Positions 11,679 to 24,700 of a stretch of 64,000 nucleotides of DNA are shown piece after piece; within the stretch, counting starts at the first letter, position 1, and every line of letters begins with the position of its first letter. The notes beneath the pieces were generated by a model. It was not told the DNA's origin and searched no databases. It saw only the letters and a list, made by a program, of their open reading frames with translations. The stretch is taken from the NCBI RefSeq assembly GCF_024868665.1, contig NC_079904.1, positions 16,432,368 to 16,496,367 on the forward strand, written 5' to 3'. The position numbers and the translations under genes were made by a program. The stretch is from Triplophysa rosa. Taxonomy: Eukaryota > Chordata > Actinopteri > Cypriniformes > Nemacheilidae.

Positions 11679-14600
11679 GCTTACTGTTATCACACCACAC
11701 CACTGAAATATGTTGTGGTTAGATAACAGGAGTTTGAGCTCGATAATGGTCTGGATGTTGGATGTTTGTGACTCGTTGTGTACAAAGCATAAAGTGTCAA
11801 AATAATTTTACGTATGTGTGTGTGTGGGAAAACCTTTTTGCATGCGCTCCCATGCACAGGCTTCCATTGTGTATGGCTTCCTCTGGCTCCAGCCAGCATG
11901 GAAATGGCCGAACGAGAGGTGTTTATCTGGCCAACATTAGGCATATCTGACACTTATTTATATACATACACTTTACACACACATACATATGTGCACACAG
12001 ACACTCGCACTTGTGGGTTTCCATCTCCGTCACGCTGGCCATTTTCAAATTTCTTGGATTCTACAATTGTGATTGATATTTCTATCCTCAGCAGCACAGA
12101 ATTTTGTTATTCAGATTTACAGTTTATTCTCCAGCTCTTCACAACCATGCAGATGACAAATGGAACAGATGGATGATTCAAAGTAACCGTACATCTGAGC
12201 TGTTGCAGTGGAAGCACACGTGCTGTTAACATGGTGGAGTTGTGGCTTATATTGTGTCCTGACGCCCCATTGTGTTTCTGCACTGATTTCTGGTAGCTGA
12301 AATCATTATCATATTAAAAAATATTTAATCAATAAACTGTCCAACAATTAAAAACAAGTTTTTGTGTAATTTTTGGTAGCTTTCAAGGAATGCATAATTC
12401 AGGTGTGTCCGCTTAATCCATTCCCCTCCCTCTTGAGACCAAAAACACTAGAACAGAAAGAATAACTATAAAAAATGTTGACTACAGTATAAAGAATGTC
12501 ATTTTACAGATTTACGATTAGGGATCAGCATTAAACATTCCATATTGATGACCAGCCTCTAACTGAACACCACGTACGTCTTAGTCAACTCACGTAGCTA
12601 ATACTTAAAATGAATTACTTTACTTTTTGAATCCTTCTATTTTCGGTGTCAGTGGAATGGATTGATGATCTGCCAAAAGCCCATTACACTGCAACCTTTT
12701 GTGCAGAACTCTTCATATTCTATCGCTGCTATTTTGGTACCTTTCATGTTGCCAAATTGAGCTTGTTAATCCGTGCAACTGAGTTTCATTGTGTGAGTCT
12801 GATTGATGATGCAGATTGTGAATACTAACAAGGGTGCACCAAGGAAAGCCTTCATTATGCATCTGAGGACAAACTGGAATGTTTCCTGAATAGGGTACAA
12901 AACAGGGCATGATCCTTTATAAAAGTAAATAAACCTCAGATGAACCTTCATTTTATCCTTTTATTTTATTATATTAATCATTGAACTGTTTTATTTTTTG
13001 TTCAATAATAATGGTTATGTTTTTGTTACTCAGACATTGTATCTGGGTCAATCAATACAGCCATTACATGTTATGTATAAATTAATGTAAAAATACTTTG
13101 CATATGTTTAACTTTTAATTTTTCACAATAGTTACTATCCAAATTACAGACGCCATAGGCTGGTTAATGTTTGTCATTTAGCTCTGATAAATCACATTTA
13201 TGAAAAAGGGGCTATCTGGGGGGGGTTTGTTGTAAAAATGTACTAAAAAAGAATATCTGATCTATGATATGGGTGGAAAAGGTGTTTATTGTGAATAAAT
13301 ATAAACAATTGCCCCTGACCCAAATTCCACACAGGGTTAAATTCAAATACATAAAATGAAAAAAAGCATATTAATATGCATATTAACATATATATCGTAT
13401 ACTACTTAGGCTATTCAAAAATGTCCCGTGCTGTTCCATGTGGTAAAAACATAAAAACAAAACAAAAGTTGTGGTGTTTTTGGACCAATTGAAGACTTTG
13501 CCACAGGATTGTGTTGTACAGTATACAATATTCCTACACTTGTTGTACTGTATACAACAGAAAGTATTGTGGTAATTCATGATCAGCTACATTCAGATGT
13601 TGTGTCATAATTGTTGTTGTACTGCAGCAGTTACACAGGAATACTGCAGGTAACAATGGGGAAACAAGGCTATAGGTTTAGCTTTAGAAATATATAGTCA
13701 ACGCAACATTTTTTTGTAAAAATTGAATGAGCTTCTCATCCTTTAAAAAAGTAGTGCACCATATTTTATTATTGGATTAGTGAGGTGTCATAAATGTATC
13801 ACTTGTGGCAACAGTTTTCAACATGTGCTTTTTAGAATTGAGAAAACTTGAATTGTACCAACTGAACATTGGTCAATATAACATTTTTGAGTTGGAGAGG
13901 ACTGACTGATCATTCTTTACAGTGTAAGGTTCAAACTCATATGACATGTAATGTAATGCAAAAGCCTCATTCTACACTGACTCACACATTATACTACTCT
14001 TGGGCTATTTATGGTTTATTTGTTCAAACCGACAAAAAACCAGTCTTGGCCAACTTCAGTCCACTGTTATCGGATATGCTGTCCACACTGTGTACAGTAA
14101 TGTATTCTGTGTATGTTTATCATGACTGCTCAGTTGGGTAACTCTTAAGTGGAAATTGATCATTAGCTCTGAACTGATCTGAGACCTGTCCGCCCAATCA
14201 AGAGCTGCGTATTTGTGATCTCAACAGCCTGCACTCGTGCATGCTGATGACCTGTTAGCGCCGGTGTTTATCTTGGTATGTTAGCCATAAATGTCATGAG
14301 TCATTTCCTCCCTACAGGTAATAAACACTCCCACGTCTTACTCATCAGCATGTGCACGGTGCACACACATATACACACACATCCAATCTTCCTTTCGCTG
14401 GAATCGTTTACGGTTTCCAGTAAAATGGGACACGCGGTTAAAATCAGGGGGAAAAGACAAGTTCTGGCAGGGCGTTTGATGGGAATTTAAAAGGGAGAAA
14501 GGGAGAGAGAGAGCATCCTTATTCTGTAAGTCATTGTGAAGGTTGATGCGCTGGAGGGCAGAGATTAACGTTAGCGGTTGGAGAGATGAGGAAAGGAATG

Positions 14601-16123
14601 GGTTTGGTTAAGTGCTGGGAAAGCAAGCCCAGGCCTGCACTTGATTTTTTTGAACTGACGCTGCTATTATGAGGTACAAGACCGGTAAAGAAAGAAGATT
14701 TTCCATAAGCAACGTTCCTTGTTCCTAATAGGTTCAGTATTCTAGGCATGGCCGAGTGTTCCATTGCGTATACTGTACTTCTGCGTGTAATACTGGAACA
14801 GGTATTTCAGGAAATTCAGGAAGAGATGAGGAAACAAAAAATCTCCCCAAATGGACAAATTCTGCCTTCATATATACACACCCTGGTGTCATTCCAGAGT
14901 TTCTTGATTGACTTTGTTTATTCAGAAATGTCAATGTCTCTCATTTACGATGCTCCAATACTGAGGCCATACATTAACTTTGTGTGATAAAAAGGGAAAC
15001 GCATTTATCAAAAATCTTTCCCTCTGCTGGAGCTTTGACGCAAGCGTTCACGTCAATGAAGCTGAAATCAGATACGATTAATTGGTTACGCCACAATTTG
15101 TTCCTCACAAAAGCATCTTCATATGGCTTCAGAAAATTAGGAATATAACGCACAACTTTTATAAACTACTTTCATGGTGGTTCTTTTGTAATTTTTGGTT
15201 CAAGACAAGTGTTTGACATTCACTGGCTGGGTTAAAAACAACCCAATTGGCAACCCAGCGCTGGGTAAATATTGGACAGAACACATGCTGGGTTAAAGTA
15301 ACCCAGCACACTGGGTTACACATTTTAACCCAGCATGCTGGGTTATTGAAAAAACCCCAAATGTAGTCATTTGAACTATTCATGTGTTTAATTCTGGGTT
15401 ATTCTTGCTGGGTTATTCTTAATTTCTCCTGTGCTTCATTGTCAATCAAGACAATTGACATTTATTTAAAAAAAAAAATATACTGTATATTTGACTGTAA
15501 AAATAATTGTTAATAAAAATTTAAACTTTTACAGTCAGTAGCAACAATATTTATAGATTTGCTTAAATAAAAGAAAAATGTTAAATTATAATAAATAAAA
15601 ATGTTTCATATCAAACATTAACAAGCATTATAAATAACATGTTAATAAATAACATTATAAATAACTAATAAACATTTTCCACAATATGTAGCAACAAATG
15701 ACAATTAATAAAAATAACTAAATAAATAAAAATATGGCTAATATCAAACACTAGCAGTATAGATAACACGAATGAATAAAATTCTGCACAATTACATGTT
15801 GCAACAGACCTATGTCACATATCAATTAGAACAATTATCAGTGAATTAATAAAATCATTCATGAATCAGTCAAATTTGAATTCTGAATCAGTAAAAACAT
15901 TAATGTGTAAATGTATACTTTCACTGTATTTAAATTAAACGAATACAGATATTAACAAAAACATCAAGGAAAAAATAAAAGTTAAGTTATTCCTCAGCAA
16001 GCAAAGAGCAGCGAAGAAATCGAATAGCAGATGATTCATTCCCCTTCATTTGAAAAACAACAGTCTGGAGAAATTCCCAGGTAGAAGCGTATTGCCTGGG
16101 AAAGTTAACATCAAAACACATAA
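11679..16123. repeat. Duplicated segment A-B, third copy
   Basis: Collinear with 1-4445. Unlike the first copy it continues past 16123 into single-copy sequence and the complete right half of the DNA transposon, so this is probably the original arrangement of B (inference). Confidence 0.95.
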
Positions 16124-17043
16124 AATGCGTTGAAACATACATCAACAGCTGAAAGCAGCGTGGTTTGTTCCAGAACTTGTCCATTCAAAATGACAAAAGC
16201 CTGAGATATATGCCGGATGTTTCCCATGGCGGAACAAAATGAAAGGGCTTCGTTAATTCTGTCCGGTGAAGAAATTCCACCACGTTTGGTCCAATCTATA
16301 AAGAAGAAAACCAAATGATAAAATAACAATACTCCGATACACTTAGCACTGTGTCTTGACATCAGGTATATATGCAAGTAATTGAAATGTTTGGTTTAAA
16401 ACGGAGGGAGCAATATCATTGACTGGCCGCTTAATGTCCAGAGTGGACTCCGAGAGAGGCGTTCCTGAACCGGGAATGCTGGACCGCGCTCGCGGGGCAC
16501 TCGCCGGTTTGACTCACTTTTAGTTCAATTCTCACTAAAGTTCATAGACTTAGCTTACATGTGATGGGGTTAACTAAAGTTGTATTAATTCGCAGTGTCG
16601 CGCATCTTAACAGGACTATGCGAGTCAATTTATGTAATGGCGATCTGAGGTAACAGTTGCTGGTCATCTAAGTTACATCACTAATGTTAGTTAAGAAACT
16701 GTTGCCTTGCAAAATGTTACAAATTCTGCTCATTTCAATAAATATTTACTTAAAACGTAAAACACGTACCTTTAAATTGCTCCAACCCATTGTTCTTTAT
16801 AAAAATGAAAGTTGCGTAGTACACTCAACGTCTTCAGGGCGGGAAGCGCGTGAGCCTCTTCAAACAACCCAGCGGTGGGCAAAAACAACCCAGCACATTA
16901 ACCCAGCGGGTTTAACCCAACACCTGGAAAACTAAAACTACCCAAAAAGTGTTTAACATGTGGAAAAATAACCCAAAAAAAACAACCCAACGGACTCAAC
17001 CCAGCGTTATGGGTTAAAAAATAACCCAGCCATTTTTAGAGTG
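15221..17043. mobile_element. DNA transposon with AACCCAGC-rich inverted ends, both ends present
   Basis: Left end CACTGGCTGGGTTA; right end ATAACCCAGCCATTTTTAGAGTG, whose reverse complement starts CACTCTAAAAATGGCTGGG, so the left end seems to lack about 8 bases. Roughly 180 bp at the right is dense in AACCCA units. The interior carries a decayed minus-strand ORF (15987-16377). No clear target duplication was found, so superfamily is left open. Confidence 0.7.
15987..16377 (-). pseudogene. Decayed transposon-borne ORF, frameshifted
   Basis: Two overlapping minus-strand frames continue one another: the upstream frame (from about 16377) reads RINEALSFCSAMGNIRHIS to CFNAFYVF then stops, and the downstream frame picks up at DVNFPRQYASTWEFLQTVV and ends LLAEE. 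The switch is at a TTTT run near 16115-16118, consistent with a one-base insertion. The protein resembles short uncharacterised fish proteins associated with repeats; no domain is recognised. Confidence 0.5.
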
Positions 17044-18996
17044 TTGAAGGAGCTGTTTACACGACTAAAACCAGAAAACAATTTATGCAGTTTTGCAGTG
17101 TTTCAATTTACAATTTTGTTGCATTGTATGTCGTCTTCGTGAATTGGTATGGGATCGTTTTTACAACATTGTTGTCTGTACGCAAATCATTCCAAAAAGA
17201 CACTTTGATTTTTGAGTACATTGTTGTCACATAAACTACCCAAAAAGTAATGCGGTGGTCACACTACACTTTTCATTCCATTGACTTCCTTGCATGCGAA
17301 TGCGGTGGACCGGACAACGCTAGCTCCTACAAAAAAATTCTGCATTTCGCTGTCTTCCAAAGTGTGGTTGGACCTGTGATTTCATATCATGTGACGACGT
17401 GGGATGGTGACCAATTGAAGATCGATATGCCACACCATGACAGTTGAAGGAAATGCTAATAATAATAATAATGCACAATGCATTTTTGCACAATACAGCT
17501 TTAAAATAACGAAAACAACAATAACAACGCAACTTTGGAATCCATGATGTCTAAATAAAATTACTTAGTAATAAATATTTTTATCAAGGTTTTTCTAGCG
17601 TAGAAAATAGCACAGAAATAGTGTAGAAACTTTGCATTCTGAAACTCTAGTTTTGATCGCGGAAAAACAGTGTTGAAATTCAGCCTAAAATTAGATTTTC
17701 CACACTGAAAAAAAGGATTTTTGCTGCTTGTCCAATTTGAATAATTTATATAAGTTAAATCAACACCGTTTTTGTAAAATTAGGTCACAACATGATTTTT
17801 TCATGGTCAGTTGTGTAACTCAATCCATTCATGTTAGCACTACATAAAGGATTTGTGTTGTGTTAACATATTGTTACAACTAGGCAGATGATTTATATTT
17901 CCCAGCATGCTTTGGGTAAGACTGCATTTTGAGAGTTATTGTCTTAATTAAGTGTTGTTTTATATGTTTTTCAGTAAAGAGAAACACTTGTTAGTGTTTA
18001 AATGTTAATTTATCTTGGAGATTTAGAGGAGTTTTTTTAACAAACATAAATTTGGCAACTTGAACATAAGGAAATTATGCTGAGTAAACATAACTTTATT
18101 ATGTGCCACCGATGTACATCATTTTTTCATGTTAATCCAACAGATTTTTCTTCAGTGCATGAACCATACTGTAGAAAGCCAAAAGGTTTTGGGAACAACA
18201 TAAATAATGAAAAAACATCAAACATGATCCTTGGGTCATGATGTCCATTCAACCCAACACTGTGCCCTGATGTGACACGCATTTTCATACACATAACTGG
18301 CAGTGTTTTGTAAGTTGTTTCCGGTGGTACGACATGTCACATCCTGTCTGTTTGCCGCTTGCACATGCCAGCTCGATAAGACTCCTTTGTTTTTCCTTTT
18401 TCCCCAAAACGCTTCAGAATGGGCACATCCTGGATGTGGGAAAATGCCGCTCTCGGTCGGAAAACCGAGTAAACACGACAAGAGAATAGGCCGGATTTAC
18501 GGTGGTTCCTAAATCCTCAGTGTTTGGAAACAACTGCTGTTTATTTGACCCAAATATATACACACAGACAAATACCCATGCAGGAAGGCACTTGCTCTTG
18601 AGGATTAGGAAACTGGTTTTCCAGTCTCATCCGATTCCACTTAACAGAGGGACTCTGTCTCACACATTCAGCGTTTCCATTACAAAGACATTAACACACT
18701 TAGGTGTGCATGCGTTTGTGGACGGTGCGGTTGGGGTGCTATAAACATTAAAACAGTTCATTACCCATAAAAATAAACAGTGGCTTTTAATTTGCAACGT
18801 TTGATCACATCAAAAGCTTTCCTTGTTTGCTTCAGTTGTTTTTCCCGAGTTACGCAACCTCATAACTCACAGGTCGTTCACTCAATAACAGTCCATAGAT
18901 TGATGTACAAGGTCACGTACGTCAAGAGTCTGCGGTCACAACAACACAGACGCACACAAACACCACAGAAACCCCGACCTCATCTCTCATTGTTAT
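17044..18996. other. Intergenic sequence downstream of adcy1
   Basis: No credible ORF. AT-rich, with a possible degraded inverted-repeat element between CACTGAAAAAAAGGA at 17703 and CTTCAGTG ending 18157. Otherwise nothing recognised. Confidence 0.5.
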
Positions 18997-21484
18997 TTTA
19001 TTCCCGAACAGTGCAAACACAAGTATAAAAGATCTCGATATGAAATTTACATTCACATAGAACCATCGCAATAAATACATTGCAACCCCAAAAATAGCAC
19101 AAATATTACAAATCGTCAATAAAATACTCTTTTCGTTAACTCTACAATATATTTAATACGTACAATAATTTTGACCCGTATCAAATATGAAAATATCTAA
19201 TCAACATGAAAATCTATTCTATGGTTTTACTGTGCACACTTTATGCATTATTAAAGTTATTAATACATCATGAATGTTCATAACAGCAGCAAGTTAGGCC
19301 ACTGTAGTCAAAATAGATCATATTAAGCCATATTAAATAAAACCATTTAGCTGTTTGGCTACATTTGTTGGATAGAATCTGAAATAGTCAGTGATACGAT
19401 GGCATTTGGCATTCATATTGGTTGATTAAAAAAATCTACAGATGTGAAAGTCCAATGAGCAATTTACATAAATACGCTAAAACTTTATCATTTTGTTCAT
19501 GTGGGAAATGAATCTAAATGCGGCTAAATATATTTAGAAACAAAGCGTTCCTGAATATGCAGTTTTACGTGAAAATAGAAATCAGAAATAGCCCATTTGT
19601 GAGAGCCAAATGTGGTTCGGTCAGTCCATATGAGAGTAAAGCTCGAAAGAAAACCAAGTGCACACAAAGTTGTGCTATAAAAGAAGACGGTTTGATATGT
19701 CGGTTGGCACATATTCAAATACACGTTCTCTATCAGACCCTGGATAAAAAGGCAGTCACTTTAAGAGCTTGACAAAGGCGCCAATGCTACAAAACTCCCG
19801 GAAAGCTTTTCCCTAATGTCTCACAGCACCACGCATAGAACAGGTAAGCGGATAAGCCATCAAGAAAGACGATGATTCAAAAATGGCGCTTCGTATCATC
19901 AAGGCCATTAGGTTCTGGGCTCATGCGGTGCAACTGAAGCGTGTTTCGCAACATTTCTTCACCCTTGATTTTGCTTTTGCAGTAGGCATGCATTAGAAAC
20001 ACAAATCGGTTATTAAACAGAGCTGAAGTGACAGAATTACGGCATGCTGAGAGGGACATGCAGAAAGGCATGCTTGAAGCCAAACGTCACTCCCTAGGCA
20101 TCATGGGAAATCTATCAAAGAGACAGTAATAGCACACAAAGTAAATGAAAAGAAGAACTCATATTCTTTTATTCAAAATGAGGCTGTAGAGCAACACGTC
20201 TGCATGCTTTTGAACCGAGATGTTCAGATAGCCGAACCTAAGACCTATAGAGCACATGACACATCCAGCACTAAAATATCATGCATGTTCAATTGCGTGT
20301 TAAAGATTGTTGCAAGCACAGTGAGAGATGTTTCCATGAATTGGAGATTCTGAAAGCGCCACTTAGAAACCAAAATATTTGAAGTAGAGAACAAATGCCC
20401 AGCTTGGTTTTCTATTCAGGAATTTGATCACATACTTGAAGCCAATGATAATAAAATCCTGCACTCGGCTTTGATCGTGCTGGCTTGCTTTACAGTTCTT
20501 GAGCGATTATAACAATATTTTACATTCCTGACAGTTTATTAAACATTGTACTAATGTGGGATTAGTTCATGTTGTCATGTTATTACCAGATAGGATAGTC
20601 CAGACGTCAAAAAGAGCAGTGGCAAGCGATCACAAATGTTTTCTCCAAGCCCGGTGCGTACACACACATCACCTACAGGAAAACTTTGCTTATTCAACCC
20701 ACGCATAGATAAACATTTACCCACATCACAGACTCTACTGACTTTCTGTAAATGATTACAAAACAGGATAGTGTTTTTCTGTAATAATAAATCATTTTGG
20801 TCTCTGATTCAGCGTCAGTGTAAATGTTTAGTAGTTTTGGCAGTCTCTCTCTATCGCTCATGGATGAACAGCTAAAAAATTGAAACGCTGGAAATTCCAT
20901 TTGTATCGGTTTCGAAAACCGCGTCATTGTAAACAATTTATTCAAAACAAATCTCAATATGAGTAACCCTTTTTTTGTTTCGTTTTTTCAAAAACCCAAC
21001 ACAACCTTCTACTCAACATTTCTTGATCTCGCAACACGCAAACTCACGTACAAAATACAGCGCTGTTTAAAATCTATATGTTTGGTCCTCACTGCCCAAA
21101 GTATTCATTGCCGTGGCATCTCTTGACATTTTCAGATAACACACACACGTTAGGTGTGTCTCCTCGGCTGGTGTGAAGCTGCCTTGCAGTAGATCGCATG
21201 CTCCGGTGTAGGAGACCCTGATATCCTATTGGTCTGGGGAAGACTCATTGAAACGCACACGCATACATGCGCACACAGAAATACACACATGCTTATTATA
21301 TACTTGCGTTGGGGGGTCTCTATATGGCACATTTGAGTTTTCTCTCCTCACTCCACCAGTGCAAAGACAGAGACCTCACCATCTCTTCTCCTCTTTTTTA
21401 ATCCTTTTTTGAAGCTCCATTCATTCTCTCTCCGTGCACCTGATTTACTAAAGGATCGGTCACAGAAGAACATCTCCATGGCGA
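18997..21484 (-). other. adcy1: Presumed adcy1 3' UTR
   Basis: Sequence downstream of the adcy1 stop with no recognised repeat. Minus-strand AATAAA hexamers fall at 20168-20173 and 18997-19002, among others, so the true polyadenylation site is not determined here. Mammalian ADCY1 has a very long 3' UTR, which fits. Confidence 0.35.
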
Positions 21485-21793
21485 TCACACCTCCATCTCC
21501 ACGTCGACGGACACGGAGGGCAGATAAAGAATGCTGTTGTTCGAAGTTGTGCTAACTTGCCCCAGGGTGTTACTTTTAACCCCGTAAGTGCTGACGGTGG
21601 GCGCCGACCCCAGATTCGTCCGGATGCATGGGCTTGAGCCGCAATCCAGGCTCTTGGACGTGTGGTGTGTGCTTTGTGGGGCTCGGCCCTCCAGAAAGTA
21701 GGTGAGCATCTGACCTTTGCCCTTGACGCTGACCTGGCCGCGACATTGGAAGAGATAATGGCCACAGAGTAGACGGAAGACATCCTCTGTCAC
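21485..21793 (-). CDS. adcy1: adcy1 terminal exon: end of C2 and C-terminal tail
   Basis: Begins [19 protein letters not shown], contains the phosphate-binding Lys of [16 protein letters not shown], then about 66 residues of low-conservation Ser/Thr-rich tail ending VDVEMEV and a TGA at 21485-21487. The acceptor is ATTCTAG at 21794-21800. Confidence 0.95.
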   Translation of the reverse strand: MTEDVFRLLCGHYLFQCRGQVSVKGKGQMLTYFLEGRAPQSTHHTSKSLDCGSSPCIRTNLGSAPTVSTYGVKSNTLGQVSTTSNNSILYLPSVSVDVEMEV

Positions 21794-24700
21794 CTAGAAT
21801 CAGAAAAAAATATTACATTTAAAAATTAAATAAAAATATCTGAAAAGAAAAAAAACCTAGGGTTGTCAATGTTAACGCGTTAGCGCATGCGATACATTTT
21901 TTTCAGATTAACGCGTTATAAATATTTAATGCAGCATCCATTTGTTTTGTCATCCTTTGTCTAGCGTTACATTATATAATCACGCTCCTCTTATTCATGT
22001 AAAGGCTTTTAAACCACTTAAGCGCAACGAGTTGTGAAAATGGGAGAGGCGTCAGATCTGCGTAGACAGACAGCTCTTAAAGGGGCTGCATTCTTAAACC
22101 TGTTGCTGTGACTCCTGTCACTAATGTTAACCAAAGAACAAAAGAAAAGAGGAAATCAATGTGTTTTGTTTCATTTAGAATTTAGCATTAAAGACTGTAA
22201 AGTGTTTGAGAACTTCATTCAATTTCATGATAGCTCCCAATTATACTGTTGAATGGCTATAATTAATGTTAAAATAAAAAAATAAAAAATTAATGGAGAC
22301 ATCAGTTGCAGTACTAATATCAGAATGTTGACGTTGATTCATAAAATGCTGTTAAAGAAACCTGTTGTTTCTACATTCATTTGGGGATTAAATGTGAAAT
22401 TATTAGACTGTAAAAGTATATTTAAAAACATGAATGTTATGTGCGATTAATCAGATTAATTTTTTAATCGATTGACAGCACTAAATAAACTTTTAAAAAG
22501 TCAAATTATTTTAAGTTTAATTATTATTAATTATTGAAAAGATTCAAATTTATGTTTATTTTGACAGTATTTACACTTATTTTAATCTCTGAAACAATAT
22601 ACAATAATTTAAATATAATATACATTATAAAATACAATACAACATACAATATAAAAAAGAAACTAAATAAAAATAATACTACATAAGTGTTGACAGCAAA
22701 AATAGAGGTGAAAATGTTGTAAATAGTTTTTAGAGACATTAAAATGCCAACATCTGTAGAAACACACATGTGGGTTTGTTGTACCTGTATCTTGCCCTGA
22801 ACTCCAGTGCTGTCCATTCTGCTTGCAACATTTACTGTGTTTCCCCAGATGTCGTACTGAGGTCTGCGAGCTCCAATAACCCCGGCAACCACAGGACCCA
22901 CATTAATACCTGATCAATGAATCAACAAATTATATAAAAAAATTACATAAAAGGCATTTATAACACGTGAAGAGTTTGGTTCCAAAATGAGATAACTCCG
23001 TTTTTAAAAAAAATCAAAAATCATGTTTTTTATTATGTTATCATGTTTTTATCGTGTTTTATTGTGTTAGTTAGATGTATTTATTTCCGTTATTATGGCT
23101 TAAATCATAACAAACCAACTGCAGTTTGATTGATATTAATTAGAATGCACAAAAAAAAAACGAGTTATCTCATTTTGGAACCAAACTCTTCACATATAAC
23201 TATTCTTGAACTGTATTATGTAACATCCACGTGAAACTGAATAAAAAATGTTTAACTGGATTGTGAAAAACAAAAATGAATATTCTCAAACCTGAAAAAA
23301 TCTTATTTGGATTGGAAAGATAACTGTAGAAGACCGAAAACCAACCATAGCAACACCCTAGCAACCATCAAAGACACCCTAGGATTTATCACTTTGCTTT
23401 GGAAAACATAGCTGGTAAAGAACCTTTAATTTCTAAAATTATAAAAATAATACAAACATAAATAACAAATTTAAGAATAAAAACATTACATTAAAAATGA
23501 TTAAGAAAAACATTTGTCGTTTTGGAATAATGTTCACTCAAGACATTTGTATAAAAGGTAAAATAGGGTCAAGTCCACTTGTTCTGCACATGCTCAGTGC
23601 GTTTGCACATATCGCTTGTTTGTGTAACTGTACATGTCAAATACGCAATCTGACCCTGTACAAGACGTCATACTCAGGACATCCTATAGAACTTATGAAC
23701 ACGGGATGTCCGGCACAATGTGAACACTTACACTCTGACGCTTTTCCTCCGCTCGTACACAAGATCACGTGCGCATGCTCGCCCACACAAACCCGCCGAT
23801 GACAGCTTCCTATTACAAGATCACTCACCGACTCGAAGCACAAAGTCATTGTAGGACTGATAGTTGATCGCGTCCAGGACGTCAAACATTTCAATGGTGA
23901 AATCAGCAACTGTGCACATGTGTGCGGAAATGGACTTCTTTACCTATTCAGGTGTAACAGAACAGAAAGACAGAATATTAAATCATCAGCACTTCAACAC
24001 TCGACAAGTTGATAATGAACATTGACTTTGCTGACATCCGGAAGTGAGCCACAGTTTGCTGGCCAATGAAAATGTTGTTAAAATTGTTATGTTGTTAAAA
24101 ACACATGTGACATTTTTGTGTGGAACACAAAAGGAGATGTTTTGCTTCTCTTATCCATACAACAAAGGCACAAAAGATAATAGATATTACCATGATGCCG
24201 CATTGATATTACGATGAAAGGCAGAAATGTGACGCTCAATTTGTCAGGAAGTCCCGCCTTCTAGTCAAAAGCGCCAATCGTCAATCAATAAAGACTGATG
24301 ATTCTCTGTGGGAGGGATTCTGTGCAGAGTCTTATCAGGTGCTTGGCAACCTGTGGGCATACGCAGTAGCTGAAGCGATCTTGAACAAATGTTTTCAGCA
24401 CAATTTGAGCTTAAGAAGTTATGGTACAGTTGATGTCAGGAAATGTGTTGTTTTATTGTAATTTTAGCCAGTAATTTTTGAGAAAGGCCATCTTAACCCA
24501 TTCAAGTAGATAGGACTTTAGTTTCGTATGACTAAAACAGCTGCCCGGAGGCGTTGCAAACATGACTGATGAGTGCGCCGACTTCCCTAAAGGGACCTTG
24601 AAATGGCCTGGCAATAATAAGGGTCCGTCAATCATTTCAAACGTCAATAATTTGATTTTAAAGCAGACCCTTGTAAAAAATAGGATTCTAGTCAATGAAC

